The position numbers were made by a program, and so were the translations under genes. Positions 25,607 through 33,703 of a stretch of 64,000 nucleotides of DNA are shown here, piece after piece (positions within the stretch are counted from its first letter, which is position 1; every line of letters starts with the position of its first letter). The notes under the pieces were generated by a model. The model searched no databases. It worked only from the letters and a program-made list of their open reading frames with translations, and had not been told where the DNA came from. The DNA is from JAEUKA01 sp044228505 (GTDB taxonomy: Bacteria; Myxococcota_A; Polyangia; Palsa-1104; JAEUJZ01): positions 62,001 to 126,000 of the forward strand of contig JBGAUT010000006.1 of NCBI GenBank assembly GCA_044228505.1, given 5' to 3'.

Positions 25607-27808
25607 CTACAGCGAGATGAGATCAAGCGCGGTCTGGACCCAGCTTTGCACGGTCAGAAATAGCCGCGTCACCGGGCGCATGTTTGGCTTCGCGAGGAGC
25701 CCGTTGTTCAGCCGCTTCTCATCGAGAGCCAGCTTGATTTGCGGGTCTACCTCCGCCCGTTCCAGGGCTGCTCGACGATAGAAGCGCAGCGTCCGCATTC
25801 GTTCCTCGGGGTGCGCACTCTGCTCGGCGAGCGACCACGACACTTGCTCCTGGCTGCCATCCTCGAACTTGACGACGACATCTACCGGATAGATCAGCTC
25901 ACCGCGCCGACGGACGACCACCATGCTATCCCACTGTTGCTTGTCTTTGCCCTTGTCCTTGGCGCTGGCCTTTTTCTCTTTGTCCGTAGGTGGACTTAGC
26001 TCGTGACGACCTGCTGGTTTCCCCACACAGGCGGCCTGATTGGATTCGGTGAGGTGACGTAGCCACTCAACGCGCTCGGCACCCTCGACGTGATCGGGCA
26101 TCATCGGGGGCTTCGGTGGGCAGTCCCACAGGCCGTAGGCCAGCTCGTGCTTTTGGTTGTCGACCTGGAGGATTTCGTAATCAGCAACGCGAGTGGTGGT
26201 GACGGCCTGATTCCAAAACCAGCTCAGATCTTCGCCGGCACCTTCGCTAATCGCAGACATGAAGTCCGCGGGACGCGGCTTGTGGAAGCGATAGCGCTCA
26301 GCGTAGTGACGCATCGCCTGAACCATCCGCTCGGGTCCGAGGTAGTTTTCGAGGCTACGCATCATCAGCGAAGTATAGGCGTAGGTCATCGCGCCGTAGG
26401 TGCGGCCACTCAGCCGGAAGCTCGGTGTCGACAGCGGCATTCGACGCAGCACTCCGCGTGCGCTCATCCAGTCCACATCGCGATCACCGAGGCAGAAGTT
26501 GGCAACTTTGATCGAGCTACAGCCGTCGGGGAATAGCCGATCCATGGCCTGGCCGGTGAAGGTCTGGTTGAGCCCCTCATCGAGCCAAGCGTCCTCCACT
26601 TCGTCGGAGTTGATCATCATCGGCACCCATTGATGGCCAAACTCGTGGGCGTCGACGCTTTCGATGATGCGGACACCGTCGGGCATCGGGCTTAAAAAGC
26701 TGGTGATGAGCGTCGGGTATTCCATGCCACCGGCACCGTTACTGGCCCGAGGCGGCACGATCACGGTGACGTTCTTATAGGGATACGAAAAGTATCGGTG
26801 CTCGCCTTCATGGATGGCGGCGCGGACGCCTTGTAAATGACGCAGGTCGAGGCTAGCGAGTCCGGGGCGGTTGAGCACGCGGACTTCGACATCACCGAGC
26901 TTATCGGTGACGTGGTTTTTGTACTCGACAAACTTGGGATCGGCGAACCACGCAAAGTCGCGAACGTCATCGGCGCGGAACGTGAGCTTCTTGCGCCCTT
27001 CGCTTTTTTGCTCGGCGATCTGGATGCCGGTGGCCCCGACTACGAATTTCTCGGGGACATCGACGGTGACTTCGTAGCTTCCGTGGTCTGAAAAGAACTC
27101 GGTGAAGCCGTGATACTGGTGGGTGCGGAAGCCGCAGCGCTCGCTGTTCTTATCGCACTCGAAGACGCCGATTTTGGGGAACCACTGGGTGACGGCGTGA
27201 AAGTCATCGGAATAGCCCGAGCGTGCGAAGGTGCGGGGCAGCTTGGTGGTAAAGGAAAACTCGATCTCGATGGCACTACCGGGGCCGACGGGGGTGTCGA
27301 GCTTGAGCTTGAGCACGGAGTCGATGACCTGCGCTTTGCCGATGAGCTCGACGCCGCCGATTTTCAGGGAGGACAGATCGATCGCGCCGAATCCGTGTTC
27401 CGGCATCTCATCGCCGCGAAGCTGGGCTCCGGCCTCGCGAATGAAGGTGGTCGCATGGTGCTTGAACGCGTTTTGGTAGAGGTTAAACGATAGCTCGCTG
27501 GCCTCTTTGCGTTCGAGATTGCGCCAGATGAGAGTGCCCTGGCCTGTGACCTCGTGGGTCTTTTCATCGAGGCGGGCATTCAGCCGATAGGAGGCGTTGC
27601 GCGGCGACAGCGGGCCGGGGACGCGCAACGCTACGGTGTCGCTTGGCCAAGCCGAGGGCGCGGCGTGAGCCTGCTGTATGGTCGACGTGCCGGGGACGAT
27701 GCCGATAACGACACCAAGAGCGACGCTGGCCGTCCACTGAACGAATCGGGGTCTGGGGGTGCCTGGGAGGCTTCGGAACCTAGGGGACGTGAACAAGACG
27801 AACCTCAT
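25607..27808 (-). CDS. M1 family zinc aminopeptidase, exported
   Basis: A 733-residue gluzincin peptidase of the M1 family. ATG 27808 is chosen because the upstream GTG (27826) falls inside a possible promoter. The resulting N-terminus is a Tat/Sec-like signal ending in A-H-A. The active site shows the exopeptidase-type loop (G-A-G-G-M-E-Y-P-T), the zinc motif HEFGHQW, and the third ligand in DEGLNQTF. An N-terminal beta domain precedes them, and a C-terminal region with a Lys-rich insert follows. The protein ends with a hydrophobic/aromatic tail (LFLTVQSWVQTALDLISL). It probably trims peptides in the periplasm or outside the cell. It is divergent from the Oar-like receptor gene. Confidence 0.9.
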   Translation of the reverse strand: MRFVLFTSPRFRSLPGTPRPRFVQWTASVALGVVIGIVPGTSTIQQAHAAPSAWPSDTVALRVPGPLSPRNASYRLNARLDEKTHEVTGQGTLIWRNLERKEASELSFNLYQNAFKHHATTFIREAGAQLRGDEMPEHGFGAIDLSSLKIGGVELIGKAQVIDSVLKLKLDTPVGPGSAIEIEFSFTTKLPRTFARSGYSDDFHAVTQWFPKIGVFECDKNSERCGFRTHQYHGFTEFFSDHGSYEVTVDVPEKFVVGATGIQIAEQKSEGRKKLTFRADDVRDFAWFADPKFVEYKNHVTDKLGDVEVRVLNRPGLASLDLRHLQGVRAAIHEGEHRYFSYPYKNVTVIVPPRASNGAGGMEYPTLITSFLSPMPDGVRIIESVDAHEFGHQWVPMMINSDEVEDAWLDEGLNQTFTGQAMDRLFPDGCSSIKVANFCLGDRDVDWMSARGVLRRMPLSTPSFRLSGRTYGAMTYAYTSLMMRSLENYLGPERMVQAMRHYAERYRFHKPRPADFMSAISEGAGEDLSWFWNQAVTTTRVADYEILQVDNQKHELAYGLWDCPPKPPMMPDHVEGAERVEWLRHLTESNQAACVGKPAGRHELSPPTDKEKKASAKDKGKDKQQWDSMVVVRRRGELIYPVDVVVKFEDGSQEQVSWSLAEQSAHPEERMRTLRFYRRAALERAEVDPQIKLALDEKRLNNGLLAKPNMRPVTRLFLTVQSWVQTALDLISL

Positions 27809-27968
27809 ATCGGTTGAGCTAGCCACTGTAAGCTAATAACCAGCCAGAGCGGCTTCTCATTCCTTCACCGACATGACCGTGATAGCGTCGAGTCTTCGTG
27901 CGTGGCAGCAGATTCACCACGGAGAAGCCTCCGCGACTTTTTTGCACAAAGGGAGAGCGTAGTCGGCA

Positions 27969-30900
27969 ATGAGAAAGCAACCCACCCTGATTGGTGTCGG
28001 TCTGTTTGGGCGGATGTACCACCAAACGTTCGTTTCCGCTGTCGTGGCCGTGGCTGCCGTGTCTGCTCCGCAGACCGTAAGAGCGCAGCTCCAGAACGGA
28101 CAGATCAAAGGAATCGTAACCAGTGACGTAGACGGCAAGCCGCTCGCTGGGGTCACGGTGGTGGTAACCGGTCCGGCGCTGCAAGGCGAGCAAGTCGAGA
28201 TCACCGATGCCAACGGGCGCTATCAAATTACCGAGATACCGTCGGGTGATGACTACGTGGCGCGCTTTTATCTGGGTGACAAGATCGAAGAGCGGGTCGG
28301 AATCCGCATCACCCATGGCAAGACGCTGACCATTAGCTTTGCGTTTCCTCTGAAGCAAGTCGCACGTGAGGTGAAGGTCATCCGCGAGCGCGCTCCCAAC
28401 GTTGATACCGCTAGCGCCAACGCTGGTGTCGAGATCAATCAAGAGGTTCTGCGCAACACGGCGGTGCGCGGACGTACTTTCGAGAGCGTACTGTCGATGG
28501 CACCGGGCACTGTCGACCCGCCACGGGGACAGGGTGGTGATGTCGGCGTCTCGATCTCTGGATCGACCGGCAACGAAAACAACTTCATCATCGACGGACT
28601 CAATACCTCTGATCCCAACACCGGCATCATCGGTACAGAGCTGCATCAGTACTTCATCAAAGAAATCAGCGTCATCACCGGCGGCTATCAGGCCGAATAC
28701 GGTCGTGCCACAGGTGGCGTGGTTTCGATCGTGACCAAGGGTGGTGGTGACGAGCTGCATGGGAGTGTGTTTCTGTCCGGACAGCCGTTTCAGCTCACTC
28801 CGAAGACCGTGGGTAGACTTGGAGAGGCGCTGGCGTATCGTCGGCGCGCTGATGGCCTGCTTGGAGACATTGGATTCGAGCTTGGGGGGCCTCTGAAGAA
28901 AGACAAGGTCTGGTTCTACCTTGGCTTTGCACCGACGGTTACGCAGTATCAGACGGATCGTGTTACGCGCCACGCCAACTGGAATTCGGCTTCTGGCGGA
29001 GCGCGGATCGATACGAATTATCAATGTCCAACCTATCTGTCTGATCCGGCTCTGTGTCGAGGTTCTTCGGCGCTGGCGATCGAAATGGAGGAGTCGGGAA
29101 CCCAGCGATTCACCGAGCTGCGAACGCTGTATAACGGAATCGCCAAACTCCAGTTCAACATCAGTCCTGATCACAACCTGACGCTGTCCTATATCGCTTC
29201 TCCGAAGACGTTTTCGGGGTACTCTCTGCTCGGCTACGGACAGTCCGGAGCCGTCGAAGACAGCGAGTATAAATCGACCGATCAAGTCCACGATGCGACG
29301 CTGCGCTACGTGGGCAAGCTGCTTTCGCGCAAGCTTCAGCTTAACGCGATGTACGGATTTCACTTTCAGGGAATCAACATCGCGCCCAAAAACATCGACA
29401 AGCCGCTTCAGCTCTACTTAACAGAGAGCACCAATCCGTACTCCCTTGCGGACTTTGAGGACAACTCTGCTTGTCGTCGACAAATGCAATCCGATGGTAT
29501 GGGCGGAGCGATCGAGTTCAATCCCTGTCCGGTCACTTCCTATCGTCGAAATGGATTTGGTCAGTACAACCGAACCGACTTGCAGCGGCACCAACTTTTG
29601 TTGGCAGCGACCTATTTTCTGGAAGCGCTCGGAACACACGCCATCAAGCTCGGCTTTGACTTTGAACACCTGCGCAACAAGAACTTCCGTGCCTACTCGG
29701 GACCAAACGGAGATCCCAATGACGGCCTGGCCGCGAACGTCATGTATCGCACCAGCGCCGATGGACAGAGTCTCCGAAATTTTGCGCAGTACTCTACCGT
29801 TGGACCAAACGGTGAGACCATCCTCCTTAACAACTTCGAGTCCACCACATTCACCAACAACTTCGTGCTGTATCTGCGCGACTCTTGGAACGTGGGACCG
29901 ATTCCGGGGCTTGTCATCAACGCCGGACTCCGCTGGGAGGCACAAGAGATCCACGGCGCGGACGGTAGCAAGCAGATCGGAATCTACGACAACTGGGCAC
30001 CGCGTGCGGGGGCAGTCTGGGACTTTACACAGAAGGGTCTCGGGAAGCTGTTTGTAAACTACGGACGCTTCTATCAGTCCATTCCGCTCACCATCAACGA
30101 TCGTCAGTTTGCGGGCGAAGGCGTCTTCACCGGAGCAGAGTCCACCGACTGCGCGACTGCGGCTCTGCAACAGGGTGGGAGGATGGTTCCGATTCCGAAA
30201 GCCGCGGGCGCGGGAACCTGCAACCTAAACGATCTGAGCCTTGGGAACCAGAACGGCGGACGATATGGCAACGTCATGCCCGGACTCAAGGGCATGTACA
30301 TGGACGAGCTTGTTGCTGGCATCAGCTACGACGTCGGTTGGGATCTCGTCCTGTCTGCGAGCTACCTGTATCGCGGACTTGGCAACATCGTGGAAGATAT
30401 GTCGATCGACGGGGGATATAACTACATCATTGCCAACCCCGGTGTGACCCCTGATCCGGCGCGGCTCGCGGAGCTGCAAACGGACGTAGACCGACTGCGT
30501 GCCGATACCTCGCTCGTGGGACAAGAAAACCTGGCGCGGGCACAGGCGCGACTCAATGCCTATCGCTCGATCAGCACGCAGTATCCCAAGCCACGAAGGG
30601 AGTATCAGGGACTCGTCATTACCGCGCAAAAGCGACTGTCGAATCGCCTGAGCATCCTTGCCAACTACACCTATGCCCGCATGATCGGGAATTACCCTGG
30701 AACGTACGATGGCGTTGTCGATGAAAACCTGCCGAACTTCTCTTCGCAGTACGATCTGCAGGATCTGATGAAGAACCGCACGGGTCCGCTGCCGAACGAT
30801 CGTCCGCACAACGTGAAGATCATCGGTACCTATCAGCAGCCGATTCGAAAAGGCAATCTCACCGTCGGTTTGTCTTTCTCTGCATACTCGGGCAGACCGA

Positions 30901-31271
30901 TCAACGTACTGGGAACGCACTTCATTTACGGAGACAGCCAGATCTTCATCCTACCGCGGGGATCAGGAGGCCGTACACCGACGGTGAGTCAGTTCGATCT
31001 ACATGTTGGCTTCGATCATCCGCTGAGCCAAAGAGTCGCTCTATCGGTCTACGCTGATGTGATCAACCTGTTCAATCAGCGCGAAGTGACCAATGTCGAT
31101 GATGACTTCACCTACTCGAACGTGGCCCCGATTGTGAACGGCAAGATCTCTGACCTGACGCACCTGAAAGACATCGATGGGAGACCGATTGTGGCCAACG
31201 CCAACTACGGTCAACCGACCGGTTATCAGGCACCTCTCTTCCTTCGCTTGGGCGCACGCCTGTCGTTCTAG
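27969..31271 (+). CDS. Oar-like TonB-dependent outer-membrane receptor
   Basis: A 1100-residue outer-membrane protein. After a signal peptide (cleavage near V-R-A-Q) comes a carboxypeptidase-regulatory-like beta domain (IKGIVTSDVDGKPLAGVTVVV, DANGRYQITEIPSGDY-like). A plug domain follows (FIIDGLNTSDPN, GGYQAEYGRATGGVVSIVTKGG), then a 22-strand-type barrel ending in Phe (RLGARLSF). The layout matches Oar of Myxococcus and related receptors, which can act in protein or large-substrate transport. The start is ATG 27969 with GGGAG upstream. The MGST1-like gene begins 12 nt after its stop, with AAAGGAG between them. Confidence 0.92.
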   Translation: MRKQPTLIGVGLFGRMYHQTFVSAVVAVAAVSAPQTVRAQLQNGQIKGIVTSDVDGKPLAGVTVVVTGPALQGEQVEITDANGRYQITEIPSGDDYVARFYLGDKIEERVGIRITHGKTLTISFAFPLKQVAREVKVIRERAPNVDTASANAGVEINQEVLRNTAVRGRTFESVLSMAPGTVDPPRGQGGDVGVSISGSTGNENNFIIDGLNTSDPNTGIIGTELHQYFIKEISVITGGYQAEYGRATGGVVSIVTKGGGDELHGSVFLSGQPFQLTPKTVGRLGEALAYRRRADGLLGDIGFELGGPLKKDKVWFYLGFAPTVTQYQTDRVTRHANWNSASGGARIDTNYQCPTYLSDPALCRGSSALAIEMEESGTQRFTELRTLYNGIAKLQFNISPDHNLTLSYIASPKTFSGYSLLGYGQSGAVEDSEYKSTDQVHDATLRYVGKLLSRKLQLNAMYGFHFQGINIAPKNIDKPLQLYLTESTNPYSLADFEDNSACRRQMQSDGMGGAIEFNPCPVTSYRRNGFGQYNRTDLQRHQLLLAATYFLEALGTHAIKLGFDFEHLRNKNFRAYSGPNGDPNDGLAANVMYRTSADGQSLRNFAQYSTVGPNGETILLNNFESTTFTNNFVLYLRDSWNVGPIPGLVINAGLRWEAQEIHGADGSKQIGIYDNWAPRAGAVWDFTQKGLGKLFVNYGRFYQSIPLTINDRQFAGEGVFTGAESTDCATAALQQGGRMVPIPKAAGAGTCNLNDLSLGNQNGGRYGNVMPGLKGMYMDELVAGISYDVGWDLVLSASYLYRGLGNIVEDMSIDGGYNYIIANPGVTPDPARLAELQTDVDRLRADTSLVGQENLARAQARLNAYRSISTQYPKPRREYQGLVITAQKRLSNRLSILANYTYARMIGNYPGTYDGVVDENLPNFSSQYDLQDLMKNRTGPLPNDRPHNVKIIGTYQQPIRKGNLTVGLSFSAYSGRPINVLGTHFIYGDSQIFILPRGSGGRTPTVSQFDLHVGFDHPLSQRVALSVYADVINLFNQREVTNVDDDFTYSNVAPIVNGKISDLTHLKDIDGRPIVANANYGQPTGYQAPLFLRLGARLSF

Positions 31272-31283
31272 AAAGGAGTTCCC

Positions 31284-31724
31284 ATGACCACATTCCTTGA
31301 GCTTCCTAGTGCAAAGCCCCTGGTGCTATTTTCGGTCTTCTTGGTACTGAAGATGGCGGGGGTGGCGTTTGCAACCGCCAATGCTCGCCGCAAGTCCAAG
31401 GTGGTTGTGAATCCTGAGGACACCGGTGTCAATCCCGGCTCTCACGTGGAGCCTCAGGATGCTCCTGCGGTACTCCGTGCCAAGCGTGCCCATCTCAATG
31501 ATCTAGAAAACATTCCAGCCTTCCTCATCATCGCGCTGCTGTTCACGCTGACCGGTGCTCCCGCGATGGGTGGTTGGGCGTACTTTGGCGTCTACTTTGC
31601 GGCGCGGACGCTGCATACCATCACCTATCTGGCGCAGAAGCAGCCCTGGCGAACCATCTGCTTTGCGGTCGGTCAGGTGACACTGCTTGGGATGCTGGTG
31701 CAGCTCCTAATGAAGGTACTTTAG
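31284..31724 (+). CDS. MAPEG family protein, microsomal glutathione S-transferase 1-like
   Basis: A 146-residue, four-helix membrane protein of the MAPEG superfamily. The segment RAKRAHLNDLENIPAFLII strongly resembles the glutathione-binding helix of animal MGST1 (R-x-H-x-N-D-L-E-N-I). A-R-T-L-H-T-I-T-Y matches the later MGST1 motif. It probably conjugates or reduces lipid electrophiles or peroxides with glutathione (or another thiol) at the inner membrane. A good Shine-Dalgarno (AAAGGAG) precedes ATG 31284. The gene follows the Oar-like receptor closely and should be co-transcribed with it. Its TAG overlaps the stop of the convergent ADP-ribosylglycohydrolase gene (TTAG). Confidence 0.88.
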   Translation: MTTFLELPSAKPLVLFSVFLVLKMAGVAFATANARRKSKVVVNPEDTGVNPGSHVEPQDAPAVLRAKRAHLNDLENIPAFLIIALLFTLTGAPAMGGWAYFGVYFAARTLHTITYLAQKQPWRTICFAVGQVTLLGMLVQLLMKVL

Positions 31725-32689
31725 GACTTTCGCTGCGGAGTTCCAGATACGAACGTTTCAAACCAACCACTCAGCTCGGTCCGTCGCGCAATCGGCTGCA
31801 ACCAGCCCTCAGGAATCGCTTTCAATCCGTGAAGGATTCCTGATAGTCCTCCGACCACACACGCCGTGGTATCAGTATCGCCTCCCATGTTGATTGCATC
31901 GAGCACCGCTTGCGAATAGGAAGGACTCCGCAGCAGCAGATACACGCTTGCTTCCAGCGTGTGCAGGACGTAACCACTCGACTGAATCGCTGATCGTGGT
32001 TCGCCGGCAATCCGACCCGACAGGAGTCGACCATACTGCGTACGTTCGTCTTGCCACTGCGGCGCGGAATACAGCCGACGGATCTGCGCGTTGGTTTTTT
32101 CGTAGGCGACGGCAGCAGAGTCCCCCATGAGCAGTCGAGAGATGAGCAGACACGCATATCCGCAGGCAAGCTGTGAACGTGGATGTCCGTGCGTGATTCG
32201 TGAAACCAGATGTGCGATCTCGATCAGTCGTTCCGGGGTCTCTTCATAAAAGCGCAGCCCGATCGGCAGAATTCGCATCAGCGATCCGTTGCCATTGTCA
32301 CGATCGGTGGTACCACCGGCCTGTTCCGGCAGGCAGCCGCTGCGGAGTCGGTCGATCGCGTTGGCCGTCGCCATGCCAACATCGAACACCGATCCATACG
32401 GAGTCGCGTAGGACTCTGTTAAGTAGCGAACAAAGCGCTGTCCGATGTCGCGCAGATCCAGTGCATGCTCAGACAGACTGAGCAGCGTACAGAGCATCAG
32501 CGAGCTGTCATCGGACCAGGTTCCCGGCGGCTGATTGTACGTTCCGTAGCCACGTACTTCGCGTACTGGATCAAGGTCGCGCTGCTCTCGGGTCGAAAAC
32601 TCGACCGGAACCCCCAGTGCATCGCCGACTACGGATCCCCATAGACCGCCGAGCATACGTGATCTTAGGGTGTCTTCGATCTCAGTCAT
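31721..32689 (-). CDS. ADP-ribosylglycohydrolase family protein
   Basis: A 322-residue enzyme of the ARH/DraG superfamily, which removes ADP-ribose from proteins or nucleic acids using two Mg ions. Conserved parts are LGGLWGSVVGDALGVPVEF, the first metal motif TWSDDSSLML, a NGSLMRILPIGL segment, and the second metal motif GGDTDTTACVVGGLSG. ATG 32689 is chosen with GAGAGGG upstream; the open frame continues to 32812 but would overlap the CBS gene. It is 67 nt downstream of the CBS gene on the same strand and may share its transcript. The natural substrate is unknown. A SirTM/macrodomain pair lies 25 kb away. Confidence 0.9.
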   Translation of the reverse strand: MTEIEDTLRSRMLGGLWGSVVGDALGVPVEFSTREQRDLDPVREVRGYGTYNQPPGTWSDDSSLMLCTLLSLSEHALDLRDIGQRFVRYLTESYATPYGSVFDVGMATANAIDRLRSGCLPEQAGGTTDRDNGNGSLMRILPIGLRFYEETPERLIEIAHLVSRITHGHPRSQLACGYACLLISRLLMGDSAAVAYEKTNAQIRRLYSAPQWQDERTQYGRLLSGRIAGEPRSAIQSSGYVLHTLEASVYLLLRSPSYSQAVLDAINMGGDTDTTACVVGGLSGILHGLKAIPEGWLQPIARRTELSGWFETFVSGTPQRKS

Positions 32690-32756
32690 GGGCGACCCTC
32701 TCGTTGACTCGGCTGGGGCTCTGGAGCGGGACTGTGTGCGCTTCCGCAGACGTGAG

Positions 32757-33572
32757 TTATGACGACTGTGCGACCTTGGTAGCGGGTGGTGGCGGGAGCA
32801 GACAGCGTGCAAAGTCGAGCCCGGTCAGGACTCCCTTGAGATGGTGGTGATCAATCGCCAGCACACGCCGTGCTCGTGTCGAAACGGTGAAACCAGCAGC
32901 GCGGAAGATCGGCGTGGAAACCGGCAGACAGAGCATCGCCTGACTCATCGATTCATCGGTCGGAGACTGCCCCGGACGGTCGCGTGCAGCCAGTGCCTCT
33001 TCTTGCGTAAAGATGCCGACCGGAACCCCATTTTCCATGACGACCACGCCACCGATGCGGGCTCTGCTTAGCATCGTGACAGCCTCAGAAAGTGGCGCAC
33101 TCGATTCCACCGTCATCACGGGCACTGTCATAAGCTCGGAGATCGGCGTTGGCACCTTCGCTTCGATGATCGCCCGCATCAGATCTTTGGTACTGACGAC
33201 GCCCAGCAGAGTCGACTTGTCGACGACAAAAACGCGATGAATGCGCTTTTCGACCATCTCTTGCGCGGCATCGATCAGGCAGTGGCGGGGCGATACCGCA
33301 AAGAACTTCGGCGTCATCAGATCACCCACACACATCGATGGGAGCTGCAGAGCCATCGGGCTTCCTGTCGCATAGACCATCACGCGAGCAATGCGCAGCA
33401 GATCCGAGCGCGACACCACTCCTGCTGGAGTTCCATCCCGCCCCAGCACCGCCAGGCAAGAGATCCTTTTTTCGCTCATGATTTTGTTCGCGTCTTCCAC
33501 CGTATCGTCGGCAGAGACGGTACAAACAGGAGAACTCATGTAGTCGGAAACCGGGCGCTGAAAGACACTCAT
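32757..33572 (-). CDS. Protein with four CBS domains
   Basis: A 271-residue protein consisting of tandem CBS modules and nothing else. Three are clear: VSDYMSSPVCTVSADDT, VGDLMTPKFFAVSPRHC and ISELMTVPVMTVESSAP, each followed by a GVVS/GIFT strand. A degenerate fourth is seen near MSQAMLCLPVSTPIFRAA. CBS pairs bind adenosine nucleotides (AMP, ATP, SAM or c-di-AMP), so this is probably a regulatory sensor. A diadenylate cyclase gene is present at 53 kb; a link is speculative. ATG 33572 is preferred because TATGAT lies 7 nt before it; an in-frame ATG at 33584 sits inside that box. Confidence 0.85.
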   Translation of the reverse strand: MSVFQRPVSDYMSSPVCTVSADDTVEDANKIMSEKRISCLAVLGRDGTPAGVVSRSDLLRIARVMVYATGSPMALQLPSMCVGDLMTPKFFAVSPRHCLIDAAQEMVEKRIHRVFVVDKSTLLGVVSTKDLMRAIIEAKVPTPISELMTVPVMTVESSAPLSEAVTMLSRARIGGVVVMENGVPVGIFTQEEALAARDRPGQSPTDESMSQAMLCLPVSTPIFRAAGFTVSTRARRVLAIDHHHLKGVLTGLDFARCLLPPPPATKVAQSS

Positions 33573-33579
33573 ACTCAAA

Positions 33580-33585
33580 ATCATA
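33580..33585 (-). promoter_or_regulatory. Candidate -10 box (TATGAT) of the CBS gene
   Basis: TATGAT matches the -10 consensus at five of six positions and ends 7 nt before ATG 33572, placing the expected transcription start at or next to the start codon. No good -35 is visible. Confidence 0.4.
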
Positions 33586-33703
33586 TCGCGCCGCAGGGGA
33601 CGCAGGACAGCAGAATCACCAGTGGAGTCTGGGTTTGCTGAGCCGATGCAGTCCGATGACTTGAGGCACCACGCACGATCCTTCATCGAGCGGTTGGTGC
33701 GCT

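Noticed and set aside
27819..29363. 514-residue minus-strand frame over the Oar-like receptor
   Set aside because: It is antisense to signal peptide, regulatory and plug domains that are clear on the other strand, and it has no recognisable domain.
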